Notes under the pieces: model-generated
The model's input: the letters and a program-made list of their open reading frames with translations, nothing else
The model's database searches: none
What the model was told of the DNA's origin: nothing
Made by a program: the position numbers and the translations under genes
Assembly (NCBI GenBank): GCA_010645155.1
Contig: JAAGOF010000180.1
Location: 63,578 to 127,577 of the forward strand
Direction of reading: 5' to 3'
DNA length: 64,000 nt
Origin: Tigriopus japonicus
Lineage: Eukaryota; Arthropoda; Copepoda; Harpacticoida; Harpacticidae
In this document: one piece after another, positions 9,501-21,236 of the stretch
Position numbering within the stretch: the stretch's first letter is position 1
Layout: every line of letters starts with the position of its first letter

Positions 9501-12500
9501 AAACTCAAGATACATTTTCCAATAAATTTATTCTTTGAATCAAATTCATAATTTCTATTTTGTAATTTTGTTCATTCTCTACCACAACACCTATTTTGAC
9601 ACTATGTGAAGTTCAGAGCTGATTTTTTAGTTTGGGTTGCCTTAACCTTTCATGCCTCTAATGTTAAAGGATAGCACTTTCCTTCTAAGCAATAAATCCA
9701 GGCGATTGTCATCAAGGTTGCGTCGCCAAATTATCAAAACATTCCGCAACTAGTTTCAAAACTTCGTTTTTCTCCAGATGTTCCAGGCAAGACCTTGCTT
9801 TTCCAACCCAAAGTATCCCATTTTTTGGGTAGAAATTGGGGTTTCTTTTATTGGTTTCAGTCTATATTGCAATGCATTTTCAAAAGCCAAGTTGTAGATA
9901 TTTAACACATCACATTTATAACACTTTCATTTGCGTTTAGCAAACAATCAAGTGATGACTAAAACTTTGACACAACAAAACAAAGTAACATAAAAATACA
10001 TTGAAGCAAAAAGACGTAATAACATTTGCAACGCATTGAAAAAAAAACTCTTTTACAATTCAGATGCAGAAGTTCAAGTGTCTTAATTACAACAACATTA
10101 TGCAATTGAAAAGAATTGCAATTAGTTATTGCTAAAAATACCTGAACAAAATATAAATGAAATATTGGAAGCTCTCAAAGAAAGCATTTTTTCCCTGTAA
10201 ACGAAATAAGCCTTCTTCAAAATAAATGACCTTTAACTGAAAATAGGCCACAAATTTGCTTTCTTTGAGAGCTTCCACTATTTCATTTATATTTTGTTCA
10301 GTTATTTTTAGCAATAACTAATTGCAATTCCTTTCAAAATTTTACATTCTTTTATTGTGTCAAAGTTTTTGTCGTCACTAGATAGTTTGATAGGCTTGGG
10401 ACTTGGGTTGGAAAAGCAGTCTTTTCTGGGACCTAAAAATACGAAGTTTTGAAACTAGTCGCGGAATGTTTTGATAATTTGGCGACGCAACCTCGATGAC
10501 AATCTCTTGGATTTATCGCCTAGAGCACTTTCCTTAAAGGCATGTAAAAATCACTTATAGATTTCAGACAGTTGAGCATGCTCATTGAACTTGCACACAA
10601 TCAGAATCACATTTTGATATCACAACTTTAGAAAAAGTCTTATGTGTGCACATGAAAGAGATCATTTCCTTGAAGTGAAGTAGGTCTTTATCATGGAAGA
10701 TCAAGTATTGAAGTAACAGCTATATTCCAATCAATTAGATGTTCCCAATTTAAGGGGACTTGAAAAGTCACTGCTTGGGAAACTAATAAATCAAAAAGTA
10801 TTTCAAACTTAACAACAATTTCCAGCCTTAGTGTTTTTCACATTGGTAGTATTACACTGTCTCACTTAGTTAGGGGTGAAAGGTATTTGAATTCACTTCC
10901 AGTTTTCAGACACATCAGCATGCTCATTTAAACTTGCACAAAATAAGGAACACATTTTGCTTTTAAAACTTCAAGAAAAGTTCTAGAAGTACAAATGAAA
11001 GATTTAATTATCTAAAGGTTATTTAGTTATTAATGTTATTTTCTTCATAGCTTTGATTTTAATTACAATCCAAGAAGCAAATGGACACAAGTATTTTTGT
11101 ACCAGGGAAGATCATGTTTTGAAGTAGGAAATATCTTCCAAGCAATAAGATGTTCTCAAGTCAGGGGAACTTCAATAGTCACTGTTTGAGAAACTAATTT
11201 ATCAAAAAGTATTTCAAATTTTACATCCATTTCAAGCCTTGCGTTTTGCACTCAGAGGGCATTACACAATTTCACTTAGTTGTTTGATCATTCTGGTCAA
11301 AAGTGAAAATTGTCAAATGGTATGAAAATTGGGGTCTCTGTTGAGCTCTGTGGTTTGGGCCAAAGCAAAACAAGTCTACGCCTGTATCTTTAAATTCAAA
11401 AGAGAAAAAAATAAATCCTTACCAAGAAATAAATTAAGGAGCAAACCCTCTAAGGATGCAAAAGTATCACAATAAGAACCCATTTAAAGCACTGAATTAC
11501 ACTTCACCAAAAAAATTCTTGAGACCATTTAAAACCACCAATTCTGCTGTTTTAAGAGTAACTTGATGCACCTGCTTGGTCATTGGTGCTAGAAAATCCT
11601 TGGACATGGGCACTTTTGTGAATCAAGATGATGACATTCCTTGCAAATGAAGTTTTTAATTAGGCCACAAACATTCACAAAGAGACACCATGTTTACAAC
11701 TGCATTCTCAAGTGATGCCATTTCATATCTTGACAAGCCAGTTGAAATTTTAATGTGAAGTATATTCATAATTCAAATCATATTATTTTGGGTTTAAGCT
11801 GTCAAATTTTTGCAAATTGACACTCAAATATGAAAGAAAATATTTTTTCCTTTGATGCTATCAGAAGAGGAGGCTTGATTAGCACAGTTTTTTTTTCGCA
11901 AACCTGGGTATTTTTCTAAGCTCACTTGGCCCTTTGTTATGGAGGCAAATTCAAACCATTTTGACATCGGCCTGCTCTCGGTCAGGCCATTTTTCCGACC
12001 AACGTCCATATCTCTTGATGTTCGTGGGTAAGCTTTCAGACTTGTGGACTTTCGAACACCGTTGTGACAAACCAATGCAATTTTGGTGCATTACAAGAAC
12101 ACAATTTTTGAAGTTAGAATAAATGGCTCTAGAATGAAATGAAAAAGAAACAACAAACTAATAAAACTTGCATAAAAAGCGAAAGAAGTTACAACATAGA
12201 CCGGGTCTCTTAGTACTGTGTACACTCCACGTTTTGAATCGCGAGACTCTACATTACAGCGCTTAAAAACTTGAGAACTATTAATTGATAATTATTTGAG
12301 CCAAATTAAAATGCACAACTTCGCAAAATATCTTCAATATGACTCATAGTGGAAAAGTAAGCACTAAGTGCATATAATATTTAAGACCAGACTATAAGGA
12401 TACGTTATACACCAATTTCTACAATTAATTGAGGTTCAGAACCGTTGAATAAACATCACAAAGTGATCAATTATACAATAGTCCTCATATTTAAAAAATA

Positions 12501-15500
12501 TCGTCGGCATGATTAGACAACTCCTAATGGCCGAAAAATGGTTTCATCAAGCGTGATTGCAAGGAAATTTTGCTTCTTGGGTCTGAACGCCTGCGCCCAC
12601 AAGAGGTCGCATCTCTTGCTATTTTTCATTTATCTATACTTGAGAGCTCGAATATGGCTAATAATGAACAAATAAATGCAACACTAAAATGGCATTTAAA
12701 GTAATGAGATTCAAGAGGCAAGTTTGAAGCAAAGTAAGAAAAAAAATCCGCCAGAAAAAAAATTAAATTCCGTCCAAACCAAACACGATTCGATCGATCT
12801 AAAACATTCCTTAAACTCTGCCCTTCTTCATCCAGTGCTGAAATAAGAATTACACATTTTTGTGACGGGAAATTTGACATTATGAAGCTTCATGGACGTG
12901 ACATGGGATGATATAGCAGGTTACGAGAAACTTTGAAAAGAAGTTCCTAATGATTTATTTTTTTTTGCATAGGAAGCACTTCGTTCGCTCCATTTACACC
13001 TTGGCCAATCACTAAAGAAGCTTAAAAATTTGATTTTCCACATTTTGTTGCTCTTTTTCTGTCGTTTGGAAAATTTACTGGATAGACCTCGTCACTTTAA
13101 GAAGTACATGAAGTATTCTAATGGGAAACAAACAATTTACCAAGTAACAAATAAAAAAGAATGAACAATAGCATGCCAAATAAAAACAAATAAAAAGGAA
13201 AAGACTAACAAAACATAAAGGGACAGGAAAGGATACCGTTTATTTTGGACTCCCTAAAAATAAGGCTTTCAAAAGTGACACCCTTGAAGTGTTGGAAAAG
13301 GGGGAAAAGGTCAAAAGTAGAGACGCTCTAGTGAGAGACGGGCAAGGTTGGGACCGGCGTCAATGACGTCACTCAATTCACATCATGTGATTGGCTGATC
13401 CCCTTTTGGGCGCCGTTTTCAACATTTCCAAACAGACAGAAACCTCAACAAGCCCTCGCTCAATTCAGTGCCTCCAAACCTTACTTTGAAGCAGAACGTT
13501 TGCGTCTTTCTAGAGCCCAACCTAATGTGCCGTAAAAAGGGTTGATGCTTCCAACTTGTATTTTTCTGTTCCAAAACCATTTTGAAAGTTTGCAATTTAA
13601 GACTCTGAACATTGGGCAAGGTCACTTGAAAATGTTTCAGTGAAAATTCTATTTGACAATTTTTTACGTCCAAAGCATGGAGAGTCTGTTTATTTGGAAA
13701 TGTTTTTAGTTCAAAAAATCGTTTACTTTTCTCCATGGCGCTTGAGTCAAAACCTCGCCCGTCTCTCACTAGAGCGTCTCTAGTCAAAAGTACTTTAAGG
13801 TCAGAAAAACTTTCTTAGGTCAAAGTCAAGTATTCCAATCGTATGGAATATAGTATGAAATATATCCTTAGACCAATAAATCATTTCAACAGCATTAATT
13901 GTGGGAAAATAACAACTTTGATACACGCTGTACAAATTATGACAAATCTTGACTGCAACACTTTCATTCTTTGAAAATGATGCAAATTTGCCCCAAATAA
14001 ACAAATATAGCAAAGCCCCAACTAAATTTACACACAAACAGCGACACAAGGCATTTGTTTGCATAAATAAACAATAACATCGCAATATCAATAAAGGAAA
14101 AATTTAAAAATAAGGAAAAAAAGGAAAAAACAAAAAGGAATTATGTATGTTCTGTTTCATTAAAGAGGATTTATTATGCAACCTTGATTAGGTTCGCTAT
14201 TCAGTTGAAATAATCTTCTTTACAAACTTCTGGAATGCTTAGGGCAGAACATTTTCAACAAGCCAAGTTTAAACATTGTTTTGATGTGCTCATTGCCCAA
14301 ATGAGAAGATTGGAACTCAGCATGCTCCTTGGGGTTATTACTAGTGCTCCCTTAGATTACAGGATTAATCCGTCAAACGGGTTAGTCGAAGGAAATAAAA
14401 CATTATTTTACGTGTCTTTTTTTCATCAAATTACAAAATTTCTCCCGAAAATTTTTGAAAATGAAGATTCCAATAGACCTATGAACCAAAAATATGTGCA
14501 TTCTTGTACAAGCGACTAAAAAAAGTTGGAATGCTAAATTTATGTTAATGCATAGTGGGATCTTAATTGATGACTCAGGATGGGAATTGTCGTAACCGCG
14601 AGATAAATGTATCATCGCTTTTCCATGGATTTAGCGTGGTTGTAGCGATTGGTGAGGAAAAGATAGAAAAATTGTATTCCACGAAGTTTATCAGCTGTCG
14701 AAATAAAAAGAATTTCCGGTTTCCGGTCAGGCATTCGGGAGAGACCAAGCCAAGTGTGTACAGGCGATTTACTTCTCTCGGGTGAGATAATATATATTCA
14801 TTAGGGAATCCGAAAGTGTTAGGCGAGTAACTAGGAGAATTCGTTTATGGAATGTTCGATTCCTGCTTTCTGCTGAATCGTTCTTGAATCCCTTAATATG
14901 AAACACCAGAATATGAAAAGTCTCTCATGGATCTGGCAGTTTTAAGTGAATGAGTTTGATATCTATGTTTTTGTTGACATTCTAGATTTTTTCGTATCTC
15001 TCTGTCAATGAATTTACCTAATTTTCCAATGAGTCTGCTTCATTTGCCTCTTTTTATGATGCATGTTGGTTTTGTTTGTGTGCTTGATTTTTGATTAAGA
15101 ATTATTTGTTCATTATTTTTGGATGGTTTGGTGCTAGGGTCGGAGGGTTGAGCCTCGCCCGGCCAGCAAAGCCACCCATCACATCATTCATTTCTCCAAT
15201 AGGCATTCTCATGTCTGGTATTGAAAAAGGTCGGGGAGGAGAATCAAACTTAGGACCTCTCTCACAACAGGAAACTGCACTATCCACTACACCACTGCTC
15301 AATTGTACAGTTTATTTCTACAGGCATCCGTCCCCACTCTGGATTAGGTTCTAGTGATGGGATTCAAGGGCTTGAATAAAGCCTTTCACGGGAGGTTGCC
15401 AACTGGGGTTACCGAATGGCATTTCTGTGAAGTTGTATTTCCTTCTTCCACCAATGCTCCAAACATTGAGATATATTAAATACAAGGACATCCTTGATTA

Positions 15501-18500
15501 AATACTAGGGGTAATGTACAATAGATCGTTTATTAATCACTAGATGGCGTGCAAGCTTTAGTCAGGATGATTTGGTAGAAGGGGCAGAATGTGTTGATTT
15601 AGTTGTTCCAACAATCTGAACAGTGATATTCGTGGGTGGGGCCACATCCACTAACTAGTCCGATACAAATCGTCAAGTTTTTCAACTATGTCAGTTTCAC
15701 CTTCACCACCCAACTCTCCTTCACCAAACATCTGAACCTCGCAGTAACCAAGGTCAGGGCCAGGATGGAATACATTTCCAATAGACTGCCTATCAAGAAT
15801 CTTCCTCTTCCAATAGTTCTTCAACTCTTCCGGTCCTTCATCACCCCCATTTTCCTCTACAGCCTTCACCTCTGGCTCCCTCTACCCAACTGTATTTGTT
15901 CTGTGTGTCAATCTCCTCTTCATTTTTTCACGTGCACTGAACCCATCCTAATCAACTCACTTGTGATATCACAATATTGTTCATTTATTGTAACGTTTTT
16001 TTTTAACATTTGACATGTCATTTAACCATATATGTCATAACACATACATATTTTTACAATATTTTCACACGACCTGACATGACCTTCAGTCGCAGTAAAG
16101 AATGAATTAATTAATTAGTGTGACCAAACATTCTAATCAAGACCAACTTTTTTAAGCTTGCTCTTGAAGCCAAAAGTTAGTTTTTGTCCATTAATGTATT
16201 GGATTAACTCTATCTACATAACGCAAAAGCTTAACTTGTGTTCTTCCTATCAGTGGCATTTTCAATGTATTGGCAAAAAAGTTCCTTGTAGTATTCAAAT
16301 TCAAGGCACGGTAACCTAGTGACGTCATCATTTCTTTTTAGAAAGTGACCACAAGCAATACCTAAAAATGACCCAAAAACATTACTCAATTCCACCTTTG
16401 ATTCATGAATTGCAAGGTTGTCATTTGCCTGGTCACACATTTCAAATGTTCCCGCACTTTCGTAAGCTCAACAATTGGCGAGGGACGACACGTTTTTATG
16501 ATTACACTCCCTCAAGTATTTAAAACTTGTAGATCTCAATGGAGTGCACCATAAAAATGTGCCACTGGTCGTCAACTGTCGAATGGGCAAAAATGCGAGA
16601 ACATGTGAAATATGTGACCAGGCAAATATAAACCTTGTCAGTGATCAAATTTGGTCAAGGGTCTACTAATGCAGTGTGGCATTTAAAATTTCCTGTTCGG
16701 ATTATTCATATCTTGGACATAACAACTCGCAATTGATTAATTAGATTTTGAAATTTGGGTCACTTTTTACCTTTTTCAATGATCACTTTCTTGACCTACG
16801 ATTTCACGAGATGAGGATGATTGGATTTGATATAAGTATGGATGAATCAAGAAATGAACCTTGATATTAAAATAAACAACAAATTTTAAGACCTTCCCAA
16901 TGCTAATTTGGCCACTCTGACGTATGACTGTCCGCTCAACAGTATTGAGAGTAGTGATGTGTTTCGAACCAGGAGTGCTGCCAATTTTGACTTGGAAGTT
17001 TCTCGTTGTTAAAAAAGGCAGGTTGTATTGAACTTTTTAAAAAGACCTAAACAGGGACCAATTTGGCAACACTCAAACTAGTTCGATTTCGAGTTCAATC
17101 AGTAGTTACACTTAAGGATTTCGAGTTGGCATTGCTGCCATATTTTATGGTAGATAAGGTCTATTGCTTGATGAAAAGTTTAGTTGTGGTCAGATTTTTG
17201 ACCCTAAAAACCAAAATGGCAAAACTCGGCCAAAAATCCAACTTGAAACACATCAGAAGTGCTTTGAGACCCGAGATTTTGTTGTTTAACGTGAACAAAC
17301 CGGAATCTGTACATTTTTCGGTTTAAGGTAACCCCTGTTGACAACCTTCCTTGAAAGGCTTAAATCGAGGACTTGAATCCCATCACATTTGGGTACACCT
17401 TTGCTTGGCAAAAAATCTTTGTGACCTGAAACAGAGCGTTCTTCTTTGCCTCTGAGATTGATTTTGGAGGTTTTATTTACCTTGATATTCTTGGGGCTGC
17501 TGGACGGCACTTTTTGTTGTTCTATAACTAGGTCTGGTCTTTTTTCCCCTCTTTCCAGTTGGAGAATTCATTCTCTGTCTCTCTCTAACACTTTTTTAAT
17601 GGAATGAAAAATAAAATAAAAATATAGAGCAATCTGGATTCACATTTCACCACAAATAAATGAATGCGACGATGGAGATTTTCATAGTTTCCAAATTGGC
17701 AATTTTTGGAATCCAAAGACCACTTGGTGCCAAGTGTTCTTGGCTTTTCACGCTTTTCCTCCGCAAAAAGCACAACAAAAATAGGGTCAATTGCTTAAGA
17801 AAGTGCCCATCTAAAAGAACCCCTAATGCAGCACATTTGTTGACTTCTTGACATACAAACAAAGCCATCTTCCATCCAGGAACTTTTCTTACCCATGTAA
17901 AACCCAAGCAGTTCACTCCATTGGCCAACATATCTCCCAAAAGTGAGGGATAGCTGTTCAGAGCAGGGAAATAAGCATGCATGTATGGACTTTGCCAATG
18001 CGTAATCTGAAACATGAAATGAAAGGTAGATTATGAACATAAATAACCTAAGTTTCATCAAAATAATCAGCCTTCTGACCCCAGGCATGATGAGAGATTC
18101 GACGTCCTTGAAAATGTCTTCGAAAGCTTCTCCTTCTTGTGGAGCATCATCAGGAAGAGCGGAGACCAAAAATCCGGGTTGCACACGAGGAAAAACATCG
18201 CGTTCTCGTATATTCTCCAAATAGTCCGCTATAAAGTCAATCATTTTCTTCCCTAAAAGTGAAGGATAGATGAATCTAGTAGCCATAAGATTCAAGAAGC
18301 AATGTGTTTGAAGATGTAAAACCGAGGTCCAGTAAAGAAATTAAAGTCGAATACTATCCATGAAGATGTTGATGGTTATTTATGTAGAATAAACTTCATG
18401 GTGGATGAGAACTTAGAGACCGCAGTTTTTGCTTTGTGGATCATTCATTTCGAATTATTAAACAAAACAAACACAAAACTGCTCGGAAAGCGCTATGCTA

Positions 18501-19048
18501 ATAAATTTTCCCAATAGCTTTCCATGGTATATAAAGCAAGGCGCATTTGATGAACCAGTGGCACTCATGTCTCTTCAGATGTCAATATCCAGGCTATCTC
18601 AAGGGTAATATTTAGAGCTCCAAAATTCTTATAGGACTTTGCACAAAATCTAAACTCAAGCATGGATCAAAATCTGAAAAACATTGGATTGAGATCAGGG
18701 GTTGCTGACAGACACATCTCCTTGCTCTAATAAGCAATGATTTGTTTTTGCGGTGCACCACGCTTCCAAGCTGCTAATAAATTTGGACAACCTCTCCTTG
18801 CCTTGTCAATGGTATGCCTTTTTATAAAGCACGGTTTTTAGTAATTCCGATATAACTTGTGCAAATTCTACTTTGTCTCTGTTTAGCATTTCTGGAGTAA
18901 TGGTAACCGTTGATTGATGCAACATCAATTTCAAATGCGTTTTTCTATTTTCTAAGCTTTATCTTCATGCTATCTTTTTTAATCATCTTTGCGTAAGCCT
19001 AATTTTTATGGTCAACTTACCTCTATCTCGATATTCGTGTGCGTCCAT
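6535..19048 (-). CDS. hdc: Histidine decarboxylase, six 5' exons (C-terminus not in window)
   Basis: PLP-dependent decarboxylase that makes histamine, the arthropod photoreceptor transmitter. Exons (minus): 19048-19021, 18252-18080, 18006-17893, 7781-7380, 6860-6794, 6697-6535. Phase is kept at every junction; donors are GT and acceptors AG, and the donor GTCAGA at 18079 is weak. The protein (315 residues plus a split codon) starts [20 protein letters not shown]. Further landmarks are MPGITHWQSP and [28 protein letters not shown], His193 in SDQAHSS, Asp272 in HIDAAYAG, and the PLP lysine Lys304 in NPSKW. The [11 protein letters not shown] form is typical of HDC, whereas DOPA decarboxylase has NPHKWLLVNFD, so HDC is preferred over DDC or tyrosine decarboxylase. 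The frame ends at a good donor (GTATGT at 6534), so about 160 or more C-terminal residues must lie left of the window, or the gene is truncated. Intron 3 is about 10.1 kb. Confidence 0.9.
7782..8087. other. Start of the giant hdc intron
   Basis: AT-rich intron sequence next to exon 4. No feature recognised beyond the acceptor (CATAG) at 7786-7782. Confidence 0.4.
9650..10545. repeat. Core palindrome, ~900 bp, two-arm fold-back structure
   Basis: Left arm 9650-9990 and right arm 10340-10545 are inverted copies sharing GGTTGCGTCGCCAAATTATC, AAAACATTCCGC and CTAGTTTCAAAACTTCG. Inside them, 10093-10195 and 10255-10345 are a second, near-perfect inverted pair (TTTGAGAGCTTCCA, CATTTATATTTTGTTCAG, TTTTTAGCAATAACTAATTG). 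Confidence 0.85.
10553..11290. repeat. Tandem direct duplication, two units of ~350-400 bp
   Basis: Blocks in unit one recur in order in unit two: AGCATGCTCATT at about 10575 and 10920; GGAAGATCA at about 10695 and 11105; AATCAAAAAGTATTTCAAA or its variant at about 10790 and 11205; and TCACTTAGTT at about 10862 and 11272. The copies are diverged. It lies just right of the core palindrome. Confidence 0.75.
12487..12655. repeat. Inverted partner of the repeat at 6040-6195
   Basis: Reverse-complement match of 6040-6195, including CTTGGGTCTGAACGCCTGCG and AAGAGGTCGCATCTC. Confidence 0.7.
12656..13309. other. hdc intron sequence, nothing recognised
   Basis: AT-rich. No coding or repeat signature supported by eye. 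Confidence 0.35.
13318..13782. mobile_element. 465-bp non-autonomous hAT element
   Basis: Terminal inverted repeats of 26 bp begin TAGAGACGCTCTAGTGAGAG on both ends. They are flanked by an exact 8-bp duplication GTCAAAAG (13310-13317 and 13783-13790). The interior has an open minus-strand frame (13419-13787) that runs through the terminal repeat and is not regarded as a gene. It lies in hdc intron 3. Confidence 0.95.
13791..15130. other. hdc intron sequence, nothing recognised
   Basis: Short reading frames only, none with recognisable protein features. Confidence 0.35.
15131..15301 (-). mobile_element. tRNA-derived SINE, copy 1
   Basis: On the minus strand the head (15301 leftwards) reads like a Pol III tRNA promoter. 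It has an A-box-like GTGGTGTAGTGGATAGTGC and a B box inside AGTTTGATTCTCCTCCCCGA. It is followed by a body and the conserved tail ending GAGGCTCAACCCTCCGACCC near 15131. It shares head and tail with copies at 41295, 53626 and, for the head only, 56191. Confidence 0.8.
15349..15450 (+). mobile_element. End fragment of a TAGTGATG-type hAT MITE
   Basis: Starts TAGTGATGGGATTCAAGGGC, followed by GGGAGGTTGCCAACTGGGGT. This matches the pattern of the 298-bp family seen at 28648-29662 and the fragments at 19493 and 38447. The other end and a target duplication were not found. Confidence 0.45.
15495..15610 (+). repeat. Dispersed repeat, second copy of 5080-5260 block
   Basis: Shares ATCACTAGATGGCGTGCAAG and CTTTAGTCAGG with 5188-5230 in the same orientation. 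Confidence 0.65.
15636..15905 (+). pseudogene. LINE reverse transcriptase C-terminal fragment
   Basis: The + frame 15636-16013 carries the thumb-side end of a non-LTR reverse transcriptase. It has [20 protein letters not shown] (the usual V-K-Y-L-G block, with F-F-N-Y here), [17 protein letters not shown], and [14 protein letters not shown] at the end. The catalytic YADD region is absent and the frame loses similarity after about 15905. This is a 5'- and 3'-truncated copy lying between halves of the dispersed repeat. Confidence 0.7.
16118..16620. repeat. Dispersed repeat, copy related to 5068-5600
   Basis: 16135-16400 matches 5297-5570 (AATCAAGACCAACTTTTT, GTTCTTCCTAT, AGTGACGTC). 16440-16560 matches 5068-5150 in reverse complement. 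A further same-strand variant lies at 16515-16620 (GTGCCACTGGTCGTCAACTG). Confidence 0.65.
16952..17262. mobile_element. Unoccupied copy of the hAT family seen at 39434-41062
   Basis: Ends TAGTGATGTGTTTCGAA and, inverted, TGAAACACATCA. It is about 310 bp and collinear in reverse complement with the two outer parts of the 39434-41062 element (shared GACCAATTTGGCAACACTC, GGGTCAAAAATCTGACCACA in complement). It lacks the 1.3-kb unit present there. Its own target duplication is not recognisable. Confidence 0.7.
17263..17892. other. End of hdc intron 3, nothing further recognised
   Basis: Non-coding up to the donor at 17892 (GTAAGA). Overlapping short frames are shadows of exon 3. Confidence 0.4.
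18253..19020. other. hdc intron 1
   Basis: 768 bp between the 28-nt first coding exon (donor GTAAGT) and exon 2 (acceptor TTTTAG). No internal feature recognised. Confidence 0.6.
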
Positions 19049-19492
19049 GTTGACTTCTTTTTGCTTTTTGGCTCAATTCGTAAAATGGCTAAGCCAGTCA
19101 CCAATGGTTGATGTTGTGTCTGGATATGCACTTAGAAAGCTTCCGTGCCATAAAGAACACAGTGCCGCTCACTCACATAGGCATTGTCACCTCCATCGTT
19201 GAACCAAGGAAGAAACTGAAGTTATGCAAATCGACATTCATAGGGACATATTTACCGAACAATTTTTACCAGGCTACTTACTCAATCAAATGTCTTAGTC
19301 GTGCAGTCCAGTGTTCATGACATCCGATTACTGTACATATTTTCTGTTTATTTCTTGCTTGACCAAAGAATGGTGAAGCATCACTGAAATATACAAAACA
19401 CACACAGTGTTACAATAATCGCAAATTCTGGTGTTCAACATAGTGGCAATTGAATATTTTCCATACAATGAGCATTAAATTCACAGTTGGGA
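19049..19492. other. Sequence upstream of the hdc start codon
   Basis: Likely contains the hdc 5' UTR and promoter. No clear TATA box or initiator was identified. Confidence 0.35.
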
Positions 19493-19680
19493 CTAGTGAT
19501 GTGAAATCTGGGCTTGGGGAAGTTTTTCCACCGGAGGTTGCAAGGTAGGGTCACCTAATGGAGAATTTGTGCTTTGCTCACGTATTTAAGCAAACACAAA
19601 TCTGATTTGGAACCCTGCTCCGAAGTCACAAAAGTTAGGGACGCCTTTCGGCGCTCTTGAATGAAAAATCCGGTATTGAC
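19493..19680 (+). mobile_element. Fragment of the 298-bp TAGTGATGTG hAT MITE family
   Basis: Begins TAGTGATGTGAAATCTGGGC and continues GAGGTTGCAAGGTAGGGTCA. It is collinear with the reverse complement of 38240-38447 and with the outer element at 28648-29662. The right end is not recognisable. Confidence 0.65.
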
Positions 19681-19894
19681 CATGGGGTGGGTTTACAGAA
19701 GATTTTGTTGGACAAGTTACACCTGTCGAATAACAAAGGTTGGATGTGAAAACTTCATTTTTTCCACAGCGCATTGTGCCCAAACACAAATAGTCTGTTC
19801 AGTGGACTGTACTACCGTTTGTGCAAGGTTGCTGTGGTTGTTTTGGAATATTGCGATTACAGATTGTGAACTTGTTTGGGCACAAGTGATCAAT

Positions 19895-21095
19895 CAGTGT
19901 GACCAACTAGCATTTTTCAATGGCATTTTTTTTTTCAAGGGCAAAAGCATTGCAGAATTTTGATTAGCATTGCTCGGATCTTTAGCATTTTTCTAGCATT
20001 ATTTGAAAGACTCTAGAATCGAAAAAAATGCATAGCATTTTAGCATAATTCTAGCATTTTTTGGAAAAAACATCAAATTTTGGGATCAAGGACGGCTGAT
20101 TTTGACAGCTGAATTTGCCTCCTTTCCCTGACTTAAAAAAGATAAATTGGAAGACTTGTGATCCTTATTTTCAAATAGGTTCTACAGTACATGTAACCAA
20201 ATTTCTGTTTACAGGCTTGTCTAGACAACTTGAGAAGGGGCACAAAGCATTAATTACTTGTCTCAAAAAGATTAGATTTGTGATGGATCTACAATACCAA
20301 CTACAAAAAACAGCTTTTTAAACTTAGAATGGATAAATCAGTGTTTCAGTAAAAAAACCGATCAAAAAGGGCTTCTAACCAAAACCATTTTTTTTAAAAG
20401 AGGGCTTTTTTGAAATGAAAAGTAGCTGATTACAAAATTCTTAACATGCAAAATTCACTTTGAAATTCAAACTGTTGATGTGTTTGATGTTGAGAGATTA
20501 CAAATTTTATATAAAAGGGAAAATAAGTTGCAAAGGTTTCTGAACCAAGAAATATTCAACTTTGGTGTGTAATTTCAGTCTTTAAAATGCATATCTGCTT
20601 TTGGATTTCATAGAGGCATAAGTGAAATTGAAACAAGAAAGCGCTTTTTGTCCATCATTAGTTTCAATTTAATCCTAGTAAATTTGAAGAAATCGTTTAA
20701 AACATAACCTTTGGTTTCTTAGAAAAACCTTAAATTTTCCAAGAAAATAACTTTTTATAATTGTCATCAAAAATAAGTGCTGCATGGCTTACCAATTGTT
20801 TTGTTTTGCTCTTTATGATTTATTTCACAATCAATGCATCAAAAGTTTTTGACGACAAAGTTTTTAACTAGTTTTGGCAAGTAGCAGAAAAATATATTTT
20901 GTGTCAATTTCAGCAAAATTAAAGTCAAAATATAGATTCAAATATTCACTGATTGGCATAATAGCTGCTGCAGTCCCGTTTTTGTATTAGAAAAAGTAGC
21001 ATTTTTCTAGCATTTTCCGTTTTCCAACTAGCATTTTTCTAGCATTGATTTGACTTTGACTAGCATCGTCGCTCCAAAAAAAGTTGGCCACCCTG
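19895..21095. mobile_element. Non-autonomous hAT-like element, ~1.2 kb
   Basis: Ends CAGTGTGACCAACTAGC (left) and CAGGGTGGCCAACTTTTT (right, complement), flanked by a 7-bp direct repeat GATCAAT (19888-19894 and 21096-21102). The interior is AT-rich, with many TAGCATTTTT motifs near both ends. The target duplication is one base short of the hAT norm, so the class call is tentative. Confidence 0.65.
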
Positions 21096-21236
21096 GATCA
21101 ATAAACCAAAGGTCAGCTGGGGCCTGAAATTTGGCCGACAAATCGTTAGCCGAGTCTGGCTAAACATCGCCACTCTGGAACTCTGAGTCACGGAAAAATG
21201 CTTGCCCAAGTACCAAGTCACATCATTAGTAGGGAG

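Larger units (their letters stand above)
8088..12345. repeat. Large imperfect palindrome in hdc intron 3
   Basis: Three nested pairs of inverted blocks share a centre near 10.1-10.3 kb. They are 8088-8158 with 12274-12345 (AGATATTTTG... and GCTCAA blocks); 8512-8590 with about 11964-12045 (AGAGATATGGACGT and GGCCTGACCGAGAGCAGGCC-type blocks); and the strong core 9650-10545. The arms differ in length and have been broken by later changes. This looks like a fold-back type element or a stack of inverted insertions. No ORF of note lies inside. Confidence 0.55.

Noticed and set aside
15131..15301. Possible tRNA gene from A and B boxes
   Set aside because: No cloverleaf with proper acceptor pairing or anticodon stem; it shares head and tail with other dispersed copies, so it is a SINE. 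The same applies at 41295, 53626 and 56191.
6535..19048. Alternative assignment as DOPA or tyrosine decarboxylase
   Set aside because: The PLP-lysine block is [11 protein letters not shown], the HDC form; the DDC form has NPHKWLLVNFD.
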